From Listeria marthii FSL S4-120 (GTDB lineage Bacteria; Bacillota; Bacilli; Lactobacillales; Listeriaceae): a stretch of 5,619 bases of DNA. The stretch lies in contig CM001047.1 in the NCBI GenBank assembly GCA_000183865.1, positions 2,231,982 through 2,237,600 of the forward strand, written 5' to 3'. Within the stretch, counting starts at the first letter, position 1, and each line of letters opens with the position of its first letter. Shown piece after piece: positions 1 to 4,971 of this stretch. Below the pieces are notes generated by a model. The model saw only the letters and a list, made by a program, of their open reading frames with translations, was not told the origin of the DNA and did no database searches. Made by a program: the position numbers and the translations under genes.

Positions 1-590
1 TCACAAATTTCTTCTGCATCTTTTAAAATATGCGTTGAAAATAAAATCGTAATTTCTGTTTTTAGTTTGTCTAAAAGGAGCATCATTTCGCGGCGACCAA
101 TTGGGTCAAGCGCGGAAACTGGCTCGTCTAGCACGAGTAGTTCTGGTCGGTGTAAGATGGCTTGTGCAATTCCAAGACGTTGACGCATGCCCCCAGAAAA
201 TGTGCTAATTTTTTTGTTCGCGCTCGCTTCTAGCCCAACTAATAATAAAACTTCTTGAATACGCGCTGCTAAATCTTTTTTCTCCATATTAGATAATTTC
301 CCCATAAAATGGAGACACTCTGCTGCGCTCATCCAACCGTAAAATTCTGGATACTGTGGTAAAAATCCAATTTTCTCACGGACAGATTTAGCATCTATTC
401 CATCGATAGTGATTTGGCCTTCGTCTTGGGTTAGTATTTGGACAATCATGTTAATCATCGTTGACTTACCAGCGCCGTTTGGACCGATCAAGGCTACGCA
501 TTCTTTTTCGTTAATGCTTAAATCTATCCCCTTGATAACCCATTTTCCATTGTATTTTTTCTTTAGTCCTTGGATTTCTAATTTTTTCAT
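1..590 (-). CDS. ABC transporter ATP-binding protein (3' end outside window)
   Basis: The first 196 residues are visible; the C-terminus lies beyond position 1. All parts of an ABC nucleotide-binding domain are present: Walker A GPNGAGKST (36-44), Q-loop LPQ (Q79), signature FSGGM (131-135), Walker B LLVLDEP (151-157), D-loop SALD (159-162) and switch histidine H187 in STH. The protein should hydrolyse ATP at the inner membrane face to drive a separately encoded permease, which is not in this window and may lie just past the left edge. The ATG (590-588) overlaps the stop codon of the upstream gene by one base (TAATG), so the two are probably translationally coupled; AGAGG at 605-601 can serve as ribosome site. 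The domain type is that of small two-component exporters such as YxlF of B. subtilis. The substrate cannot be told from the sequence. Family call is very sure; the specific role is not. Confidence 0.95.
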   Translation of the reverse strand, partial: MKKLEIQGLKKKYNGKWVIKGIDLSINEKECVALIGPNGAGKSTMINMIVQILTQDEGQITIDGIDAKSVREKIGFLPQYPEFYGWMSAAECLHFMGKLSNMEKKDLAARIQEVLLLVGLEASANKKISTFSGGMRQRLGIAQAILHRPELLVLDEPVSALDPIGRREMMLLLDKLKTEITILFSTHILKDAEEIC

Positions 591-787
591 TAGTTAGCAT
601 CCTCTTTTCGGCCAAAAATAAAATAGGCGATTGGGCCAAAGACGTTGATAACAATAATAACTACTAGCCAAATGATTGGATTTTTGCGTGTATTCCAGTT
701 TTTAGTTAAATCAATAATGGCGGTTAATAATAGTGCTAAGTAAAGAAGAAATACGGGTATAATTAATGCTATTTGAGTTTTATCCAA
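590..787 (-). CDS. Small two-helix membrane protein, PLDc_N-type (YxlE-like)
   Basis: With a TTG start at 787-785 this is a 65-aa protein with two hydrophobic helices (about residues 6-25 and 38-58). They are separated by a short polar loop with DLTKNWNTRKNP, and the end is GPIAYFIFGRKE (51-62). A proline- and glycine-containing second helix ending in YfifGRk is the hallmark of the phospholipase-D N-terminal (PLDc_N) membrane module, here without any catalytic HKD domain, so no enzyme activity is expected. A GTG at 796-794 would add three residues, but it lies inside the Shine-Dalgarno sequence, so TTG is preferred. The gene is directly upstream of, and overlaps, the ABC ATPase. B. subtilis has the same order in yxlE-yxlF-yxlG, where YxlE is a small PLDc_N protein. 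It is probably an accessory subunit of the transporter or a regulator of it; the exact role is unknown. Confidence 0.85.
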   Translation of the reverse strand: MDKTQIALIIPVFLLYLALLLTAIIDLTKNWNTRKNPIIWLVVIIVINVFGPIAYFIFGRKEDAN

Positions 788-792
788 AGTTT

Positions 793-799
793 TCACCTC
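793..799 (-). promoter_or_regulatory. Ribosome binding site fixing a TTG start
   Basis: On the minus strand the sequence is GAGGTGA, seven consecutive bases complementary to the 16S rRNA 3' end. GAGG is followed by 8 bases and then TTG at 787-785, which is ideal spacing. The in-frame GTG (796-794) is part of this motif and has no ribosome site of its own. This is the reason the small membrane protein is started at TTG. Confidence 0.8.
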
Positions 800-806
800 A
801 TTCTTT

Positions 807-827
807 TGTTATACTTATTGTATAACA
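807..827. promoter_or_regulatory. Palindromic operator over the -10 box
   Basis: A perfect inverted repeat with 8-bp arms TGTTATAC and GTATAACA and a 5-base centre (TTATT). It covers the -10 hexamer and the expected transcription start of the small-protein/ABC unit, the classic position for a repressor. A second, smaller palindrome (TATAA-cag-TTATA, 821-833) overlaps its right arm. No regulator gene is visible in the window, and I cannot match the sequence to a named operator family. Confidence 0.6.
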
Positions 828-845
828 GTTATAATATTAATGCAA
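817..845 (-). promoter_or_regulatory. Sigma-A promoter of the small-protein/ABC unit
   Basis: On the minus strand: -35 TTGCAT (845-840), a 17-base spacer, -10 TACAAT (822-817). Transcription should start near 810, leaving about 23 bases of leader that contain just the ribosome site. The promoter starts only a few bases after the T-tract of the upstream terminator, so the unit is insulated from the penicillin-binding protein gene. Confidence 0.7.
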
Positions 846-848
846 TAT

Positions 849-892
849 AAAAAAGCACATTTCACTAGCATCTAACTAGTAAAATGTGCTTT
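849..892 (-). terminator. Rho-independent terminator of the penicillin-binding protein gene
   Basis: A 17-bp stem (852-868 with 876-892) encloses a 7-base loop. Every pair is Watson-Crick except one, which is a G-U wobble in minus-strand RNA but a C-A mismatch in plus-strand RNA. In the minus direction the stem is followed directly by six T's (854-849, overlapping the base of the stem). It begins 3 bases after the stop codon of the gene. There is no T-tract on the plus side, so it acts in the minus direction. Confidence 0.93.
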
Positions 893-895
893 CAA

Positions 896-3040
896 TCAAT
901 TACCGATCGAATCAATTAAATTTCCAATTCCATCAGAAACTTTTCCGCCAAATTCTTTTACTTTATCGGCGCCTTTTTTGATTGTTTCGCCGGCTTCATC
1001 TGCTTTTTCTTTCACGCCGCTCCAGAAGTCGCTACCACTATCCTTCGTAGCTTCTTGCTCTTCTTTTTTCGCAGCGGTTTCTTGTGCGGCACTCTTCGTG
1101 CTAAAGTCTGTGGATTTCTGATATTGTAAGCCACTGTTCATGACGTAGTGTGCCAAACTGGAAACGCCAGCAGAACTTGTTGTTGTTAAATAATGGTCTT
1201 TGTCGGTTTTATCAAATCCCATCCAAACGGCGCCGACCAAGTTTGGTGTATAACCAACAAACCATTGATCTTTTGTCCCGTTAGTATCATCAAATGGAAC
1301 TTGAGTTGAACCTGTTTTCCCAGCCATTTCGTGACCTGAAACAGCTGCACTTCGGCCTGTTCCTGTGTTGATAACATCAAGTAGCATGGATGTCATTTCA
1401 TTAGAAACTGTTTCCGAAATGATTTGTTTCGTTTTAGGCACATTTTCGTAAACGGTATTGCCTGATGGATCGACAATTTTAGTGATAATATGTGATTCCG
1501 GTTTTGCACCATTATTGGCAAATGTAGAATAAGCGGTGGCGATTTCGACTGGCGAAGCACCTTTACTCATACCACCGAGGGCAAGACCTAGTGTTTTATC
1601 TTGTTCGGGAACTGTAATACCAAACTTCTCAACCGATTTAACGCCTTTATCGATACCAATTTGGTCAAGCAACCAAACGGCCGGGGCATTAATCGAGTTC
1701 GCAACGGCTTTATACATCGGAACTTCTCCACTATAAACGCCGCCAACATTGGTTGGTGTATAGTTTCCTTTGTAAGTCGTTTTTTCATCTTTTAGCATTG
1801 AATCAACATCGTAACCAGCTTGAAGTGCCGGTGTGTAAACTGCGAGAGGTTTCATCGTCGAACCTGGTTGAGCTTTCATTTGAGTTGCTCGGTTAAAACC
1901 ACGGAAAACGTGTTCGCCGCGACCACCAACAAGAGCCCGAATCCCACCAGTTGCTGGGTCCATTAAGACTGCGCCAGATTGAACTAATGTACCGTCATTC
2001 GCATTCGATGGGAATAAATTATCGTTATTGTAGACTTTTTCTAAAGATGTTTGATAGTTTTGATCTAATTCTGTGTAGATTTTATACCCTTTTTGCATGA
2101 TTTCGTCTTGTGTTATATCTGCTTCATTAACAGCTTCGTTTATAACTGCATCGACATACCATGGATATTTATTTGCAAGCGGATCTTTGGATTGATCGTT
2201 TAAAACAATTTTCGTTGCTTTATATTTTTCGCCTTCTGCTTTTGTTATATTGCCTGTTTCGACCATCGCATTTAAAACCATATTCCGGCGGTTCGTCGCT
2301 TTGTCGATATGTTGGTACGGGTCATATGCACTTGGAGCTTGAAGTAATCCAGCTATTGTCGCAGCTTCAGGAATATTTAAATCTGCCGCTGACTTACCAA
2401 AATATTTTAAAGAAGCATTTTCGACGCCCCACTCTCCATTACCAAAATAAGAGCGGTTTAAGTACATTTCCATAATTTCGTCTTTTGAGTAGGTTTTTTC
2501 GATTTCTCGAGCCATAAAAATTTCTTTCGCTTTTCGTGTAAAAGTTTGTTCTTGCGTCAGTAACGCATTTTTGGCAAGTTGTTGCGTGATAGTACTACCA
2601 CCACCAGAAATGCCTCCGCTGCTGACTAAATTAACGCCAGCCCGAGCAATTCCTTTTAAGTCAAAGCCTTTATGTTCGTAAAATTTTCTATCTTCAATGG
2701 AAACGACCGCATTTTGAAGATTTTTAGAGATTTTATTGATGGATACAAATGTTGCGTCCGTGGAAGAAAGTTCTCCAGCTTTGTCTCCGTCTTTGTCATA
2801 AATAATCGTGGCGGATTCTAGACCTTTTTTCAAAGCGTCGATATCAGCTGATTTTGCTACCACTACAAGGTAAATAATAAAACTTAATAAGAATACGAGT
2901 CCAGCTAGTAAAAAAATCTTGCCAATATGTTTGTTTTTCCAGAAGCGTCTAAATTTCTGCCATCCTTTGTTAATCCATTTTCCGATAAAACCAAAGAATA
3001 ATTTCAGGTATTTAATAAGTTGTTGTTTGAATTTGTCCAT
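896..3040 (-). CDS. pbpA2: Bifunctional class A penicillin-binding protein (PBPA2 / PBP4 type)
   Basis: This 714-aa enzyme polymerises lipid II into glycan strands and cross-links the peptides on the outer face of the membrane. A basic, aromatic-rich cytoplasmic segment (1-41) is followed by one membrane anchor (about 42-62). The GT51 glycosyltransferase domain shows EDRKFYEHKG with catalytic E116, GGSTITQQLAKN (147-158) and the REIEKTYSKDEIMEMYLN block (178-195). The transpeptidase domain shows the nucleophile motif STMK (S394, K397), SIN (449-451) and KTG (575-577), so both activities should be intact. A hydrophilic Lys/Ala/Glu-rich tail fills about 641-714. The start ATG is preceded by AGGAGAG (3051-3045). 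Length and context match the Listeria protein known as Lmo2229, PBPA2 or PBP4, whose raised expression has been linked to nisin resistance. It is transcribed alone, away from the sigma-B gene, and ends in a strong terminator. Confidence 0.96.
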   Translation of the reverse strand: MDKFKQQLIKYLKLFFGFIGKWINKGWQKFRRFWKNKHIGKIFLLAGLVFLLSFIIYLVVVAKSADIDALKKGLESATIIYDKDGDKAGELSSTDATFVSINKISKNLQNAVVSIEDRKFYEHKGFDLKGIARAGVNLVSSGGISGGGSTITQQLAKNALLTQEQTFTRKAKEIFMAREIEKTYSKDEIMEMYLNRSYFGNGEWGVENASLKYFGKSAADLNIPEAATIAGLLQAPSAYDPYQHIDKATNRRNMVLNAMVETGNITKAEGEKYKATKIVLNDQSKDPLANKYPWYVDAVINEAVNEADITQDEIMQKGYKIYTELDQNYQTSLEKVYNNDNLFPSNANDGTLVQSGAVLMDPATGGIRALVGGRGEHVFRGFNRATQMKAQPGSTMKPLAVYTPALQAGYDVDSMLKDEKTTYKGNYTPTNVGGVYSGEVPMYKAVANSINAPAVWLLDQIGIDKGVKSVEKFGITVPEQDKTLGLALGGMSKGASPVEIATAYSTFANNGAKPESHIITKIVDPSGNTVYENVPKTKQIISETVSNEMTSMLLDVINTGTGRSAAVSGHEMAGKTGSTQVPFDDTNGTKDQWFVGYTPNLVGAVWMGFDKTDKDHYLTTTSSAGVSSLAHYVMNSGLQYQKSTDFSTKSAAQETAAKKEEQEATKDSGSDFWSGVKEKADEAGETIKKGADKVKEFGGKVSDGIGNLIDSIGN

Positions 3041-3088
3041 GTAACTCTCCTATCTTTCTACACGGTATTAACTAAAACTATAAACACA

Positions 3089-3118
3089 GTTATACACGTA
3101 TTTTACGTTAAAAAGCAA
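3089..3118 (-). promoter_or_regulatory. Candidate sigma-A promoter of the penicillin-binding protein gene
   Basis: On the minus strand: -35 TTGCTT (3118-3113), an 18-base spacer, -10 TATAAC (3094-3089). The expected start near 3082 gives a leader of about 40 bases. Both boxes are off consensus and the spacer is one base long, which fits a regulated rather than a strong constitutive promoter. No better pair was found between 3041 and 3180. Confidence 0.5.
3096..3108. promoter_or_regulatory. Short palindrome in the promoter spacer
   Basis: ACGTA-TTT-TACGT, perfect 5-bp arms, sits between the -35 and -10 boxes of the candidate penicillin-binding protein promoter. A dimeric regulator bound here would affect polymerase directly. 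The arms are short, so chance is possible. Confidence 0.35.
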
Positions 3119-3144
3119 CTTTATGCCACCAACTTTAGACCGAT

Positions 3145-3167
3145 TTTTGTAATAATTTTGTAATAAT
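3145..3167. repeat. Two tandem 11-bp repeats upstream of the penicillin-binding protein promoter
   Basis: TTTTGTAATAA occurs twice head to tail (3145-3155 and 3156-3166). Read on the minus strand this gives TTACAA, five bases, TTACAA, that is direct half-sites with an 11-bp period. Such one-turn direct repeats are typical of sites for OmpR/PhoB-family response regulators. They lie about 27-50 bases upstream of the -35 box of the minus-strand promoter, where an activator would bind. The regulator is not identified; in this AT-rich stretch a chance repeat is also possible. Confidence 0.45.
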
Positions 3168-3220
3168 CCATATTTCCTACATATTTGTTAACCTCTTTTT
3201 TACAATTTCTTCATTTTAAT

Positions 3221-3245
3221 GTTTCTAGTAGTTTAAAAAGGGTAG
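3221..3245 (+). promoter_or_regulatory. Sigma-B (general stress) promoter
   Basis: GTTT (3221-3224), 15 bases, GGGTAG (3240-3245) fits the sigma-B pattern GTTT-N13-15-GGGWA. Transcription should start near 3252, giving a leader of about 110 bases before the ArsC-like gene. The Listeria gene I believe to be orthologous (lmo2230) is a well-known sigma-B target, which agrees with this reading. Confidence 0.82.
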
Positions 3246-3254
3246 ATATTACTG

Positions 3255-3278
3255 TTACCAATACTTGTGTTTTGGTAA
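3255..3278 (+). repeat. Inverted repeat at the 5' end of the sigma-B transcript
   Basis: TTACCAA (3255-3261), a 10-base spacer, TTGGTAA (3272-3278): a perfect 7-bp inverted repeat starting within a few bases of the expected sigma-B start site. It could be an operator that blocks transcription, or a 5'-terminal RNA hairpin that stabilises the message. The sequence alone does not decide. Confidence 0.5.
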
Positions 3279-3348
3279 TAAGAATCACCTATATACTGTG
3301 TACAACAAGTAATGGCAGACGTTTTACATGGACGCATTAATAAGCCGG

Positions 3349-3354
3349 AAAGGA
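3349..3354 (+). promoter_or_regulatory. Ribosome binding site fixing the ArsC-like start
   Basis: AAAGGA lies 8 bases before the ATG at 3363. The reading frame is open to an earlier ATG at 3312, but that one is preceded by ACAACAAGTA with no Shine-Dalgarno match. The N-terminus from 3363 (MTQKLIYFLS) also aligns exactly with the start of known ArsC proteins. So 3363 is the start. Confidence 0.85.
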
Positions 3355-3362
3355 ATTGGAAT

Positions 3363-3788
3363 ATGACGCAAAAGCTGATCTACTTTTTATCACAAACGCA
3401 TATTCGAAGCGCCATTGCTGAAGCCTGGGCGAAGAGACTTTCACTTAGCAATGTCAAATTCATTAGCGGTTCTTGGCATAAATCCAAAGCGACACCATTT
3501 ATTGCGGAAGCGTTGAATGAGTTTGCAATTGAGCCACCTGAAAGCTTGTCTTATTCCCCGAGCTCAGAACTACTGGCAGATGCTGATCTCATTGTAACAA
3601 TTTATGATTCTGCACATGAAACTGCACCAAATTTTCCAGCTAACATACAAGATAAAATTATTTATTGGGACATTGATGATCCAGAACAAGAAATAGCGTT
3701 ACCCCAAAAATGGGCGAGTTATCAAGAAGTATGCGATAACATTGCCTTATCAGTAAAAAATTTAGAGCACGTATTGATAGAGGCTTAG
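3363..3788 (+). CDS. Arsenate-reductase-like (LMW-PTP fold) protein without catalytic cysteines
   Basis: This 141-aa protein matches thioredoxin-coupled arsenate reductase (ArsC) over its full length. Examples are YFL..RS..AEAWAK near the N-terminus, ADLIVTI (74-80), WDIDDP (102-107) and the C-terminal KWASYQEVCDNI region. ArsC reduces arsenate using three cysteines. Compared from memory with B. subtilis ArsC (YFLCTGNSCRS), the P-loop here reads YFLSQTHIRS: the nucleophile C10 is S10, and one P-loop residue is missing. The positions of the other two redox cysteines (82 and 89 in B. subtilis) are Y81 and A88. The only cysteine left is C124, outside the active site. Classical arsenate reduction is therefore not possible, although automatic annotation usually says arsenate reductase. 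It is the first gene behind a sigma-B promoter and is closed by a terminator. No ars operon genes are nearby. A binding or regulatory role in stress is an inference. Confidence 0.9.
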   Translation: MTQKLIYFLSQTHIRSAIAEAWAKRLSLSNVKFISGSWHKSKATPFIAEALNEFAIEPPESLSYSPSSELLADADLIVTIYDSAHETAPNFPANIQDKIIYWDIDDPEQEIALPQKWASYQEVCDNIALSVKNLEHVLIEA

Positions 3789-3796
3789 ATTTCGTT

Positions 3797-3823
3797 GTCC
3801 CGCCATTTGTAGGCGGGACTTTT
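3797..3823 (+). terminator. Terminator between the ArsC-like and cation-efflux genes
   Basis: GTCCCGCC (3797-3804), a 7-base loop, GGCGGGAC (3812-3819), then TTTT. The stem is perfect and GC-rich, but the T-tract has only four bases before an A, so some read-through is likely. No clear promoter lies between it and the next gene, which starts 28 bases further on, so read-through may be how that gene is expressed. Confidence 0.85.
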
Positions 3824-3835
3824 ATGTTAAATCAG

Positions 3836-3842
3836 AAAGGAG
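3836..3842 (+). promoter_or_regulatory. Ribosome binding site fixing the cation-efflux start
   Basis: AAAGGAG is 8 bases before the ATG at 3851. An in-frame ATG at 3824 lies immediately after the terminator T-tract, has no ribosome site and would add nine residues; it is rejected as start. Confidence 0.85.
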
Positions 3843-3850
3843 TATACATA

Positions 3851-4720
3851 ATGGACGGGTATAACGATTTAAAAAAGGCTGAGAAAGCGGCATTTTTAAG
3901 TATATTTGCTTACTTGTTTCTAGCTGTGTTAAAAATTGTCGCTGGTCAATTGGGAAACTCCGACGCCCTACTTGCAGATGGCTTGAATAACACGACGGAT
4001 ATTATCGCTTCTGTGGCGCTTTTAATCGGCCTTCGAATTTCGCGAATTCCACCTGATGCCGATCATTCCTATGGACATCGACGGACAGAAACAATCAGCT
4101 CTTTGATTGCTTCTATTATTATGTTTTTGGTTGGTGTCCAAGTTATTTGGAGCTCGATTGTACATATCATTGAAAAAGAATTTGCGACGCCATCGATGTT
4201 GACTGCTGTTGTAGCCCTATTTTCTGGCGTGTTTATGTACGGCGTTTATTTATATAATCACCAACTTGCGAAAAAAATAGATAGCCAAGCAGTGCGAGCT
4301 GCTGCTTATGATAATCGGTCAGATGCATTTGTTAGTTTTGGCGCATTTATCGGAATTATCGGAGCGGTACTTGGTGTTCCTTGGCTTGATTCGGTGACAG
4401 CCTTTTTAGTCGGCGTTTTAATCGTTTATACAGCAATTAAAATTTTCTACGATGCCGCTCATTCACTGACGGACGGCTTTGATGTTTCTAAGCTCGAAAC
4501 GATTCATGATTTAATTGCTTCTGTACCTGATGTGAAAAAAGTTATTGATATTAAAGCGCGAATGAATGGAAATCGAATTTGGATTGATGCAACGATTGCT
4601 GTTGATCCGGAGTTAAATGTGGTTAAGAGTCATGAAATCACTGAAATTGTTGAGCAAAAAATCCGAAGTAAGTTCGAAGGTGCATTTACTTTAGTTCATA
4701 TCGAACCATATTTCGAATAA
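3851..4720 (+). CDS. Cation diffusion facilitator, Mn-type metal efflux protein
   Basis: At 289 aa it is normal size for a CDF transporter, which exports divalent metal from the cytoplasm in exchange for protons as a dimer. About six membrane helices span 12-205, and a cytoplasmic ferredoxin-like dimerisation domain follows (about 210-289, ending VHIEPYFE). Helix 2 carries LLADGLNNTTD (N46/N47 and D50). The loop after helix 2 has PDADHSYGHRRTE (68-80), a family signature. Helix 5 has DNRSD (D154, D158). Asn/Asp in helix 2 with DxxxD in helix 5, and no metal-site histidine there, is the pattern of Mn exporters such as MntE and B. subtilis MneP/MneS, rather than of Zn exporters, which use HxxxD. 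Manganese as substrate is thus the best inference; iron or cobalt cannot be excluded. It follows the sigma-B gene after a terminator and has no obvious own promoter. Confidence 0.93.
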   Translation: MDGYNDLKKAEKAAFLSIFAYLFLAVLKIVAGQLGNSDALLADGLNNTTDIIASVALLIGLRISRIPPDADHSYGHRRTETISSLIASIIMFLVGVQVIWSSIVHIIEKEFATPSMLTAVVALFSGVFMYGVYLYNHQLAKKIDSQAVRAAAYDNRSDAFVSFGAFIGIIGAVLGVPWLDSVTAFLVGVLIVYTAIKIFYDAAHSLTDGFDVSKLETIHDLIASVPDVKKVIDIKARMNGNRIWIDATIAVDPELNVVKSHEITEIVEQKIRSKFEGAFTLVHIEPYFE

Positions 4721-4726
4721 TATTCG

Positions 4727-4755
4727 TTGTCAATCGCCGTAAAGTCAACTATAAT
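4727..4755 (+). promoter_or_regulatory. Strong sigma-A promoter of the CNNM-type gene
   Basis: TTGTCA (4727-4732), exactly 17 bases, TATAAT (4750-4755): five of six and six of six consensus positions. It begins 6 bases after the stop codon of the cation-efflux gene. Transcription should start near 4762, about 215 bases before the TTG start at 4976, so the message has an unusually long leader. Confidence 0.85.
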
Positions 4756-4792
4756 TTAGATTAAAGTATCATTTGCTGGGAGGGAATATTCG

Positions 4793-4810
4793 ATGGGGCA
4801 GAGAAACTAA
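4793..4810 (+). CDS. Possible five-codon leader peptide (MGQRN)
   Basis: ATG-GGG-CAG-AGA-AAC-TAA is preceded by GGGAGGG (4778-4784), with GGAGG 9 bases before the ATG, a better ribosome site than most real genes here have. It lies about 30 bases into the leader. A ribosome loaded here could influence folding of the RNA downstream. The peptide has no recognisable sequence; the purine-rich site could also be fortuitous. Confidence 0.35.
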   Translation: MGQRN

Positions 4811-4833
4811 TTCATACAAATTATCTAACTAGA

Positions 4834-4896
4834 ATGAAAAATATGCAGCAATACATTGGAGGAATTCTCTTCCAGGTCGGTTTTTCTTCTATATAG
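4834..4896 (+). CDS. Possible 20-codon hydrophobic mini-ORF in the leader
   Basis: The frame starts MKNMQQYIGG and continues with a hydrophobic stretch (ILFQVGFSSI), ending at TAG 4894-4896. It runs straight through the hairpin at 4857-4874, so translating ribosomes would open that hairpin. No Shine-Dalgarno sequence precedes either of its ATG codons (4834, 4843), so it is more likely not translated on its own. Confidence 0.15.
   Translation: MKNMQQYIGGILFQVGFSSI
4857..4885 (+). terminator. Possible attenuator hairpin in the leader
   Basis: TGGAGGA (4857-4863), loop ATTC, TCTTCCA (4868-4874): seven pairs including one G-U. The T-run (TTTTT, 4881-4885) starts 6 bases after the stem, farther than in a standard terminator, so termination would be weak or would need an alternative fold. 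It could end transcripts from the cation-efflux gene, act as an attenuator for the CNNM-type gene, or be incidental. Confidence 0.35.
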
Positions 4897-4929
4897 ATAG
4901 TTTTATCATAAGCTTATTTATATTAAATT

Positions 4930-4971
4930 AGGAGGTGTTTGCCTTAGCAGAAACTATTTCTGTCAAGGCGA
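4930..4971 (+). promoter_or_regulatory. Strong Shine-Dalgarno sequence plus hairpin that bridges it to the TTG start
   Basis: AGGAGGTG (4930-4937) is a near-perfect ribosome site but lies 38 bases before the TTG at 4976, too far for direct use. Between them 4939-4953 pairs with 4957-4971: 15 positions with 12 Watson-Crick pairs, two G-U pairs and one A-C mismatch, closed by a 3-base loop. With the hairpin folded, only 5 unpaired bases separate the Shine-Dalgarno sequence from the start codon, a working distance. The right arm also hides a weak alternative site AAGG (4965-4968), 7 bases from the TTG. Confidence 0.6.

Noticed and set aside
409..597. Plus-strand open frame opposite the ABC ATPase
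   Set aside because: It mirrors the Walker A region of the minus-strand gene, and codon structure and motifs clearly favour the minus strand.
2161..2475. Open frame of 104 codons on the plus strand
   Set aside because: It lies opposite the glycosyltransferase domain of the penicillin-binding protein, has no ribosome site and shows no family-like sequence; it is a shadow of the real gene.
3265..3297. Second plus-strand promoter with TATATA/TATACT near 3290-3297
   Set aside because: No acceptable -35 hexamer at 16-18 bases; the best match (TTGTGT) is 19 bases away and weak.
3312..3362. ATG at 3312 as start of the ArsC-like protein
   Set aside because: No Shine-Dalgarno sequence, and the extra 17 residues have no counterpart in ArsC proteins, whereas 3363 has AAAGGA at 8 bases and aligns with the family N-terminus.
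3824..3850. ATG at 3824 as start of the cation-efflux protein
   Set aside because: It directly follows the T-tract of the terminator and has no ribosome site; the strong AAAGGAG serves the ATG at 3851.
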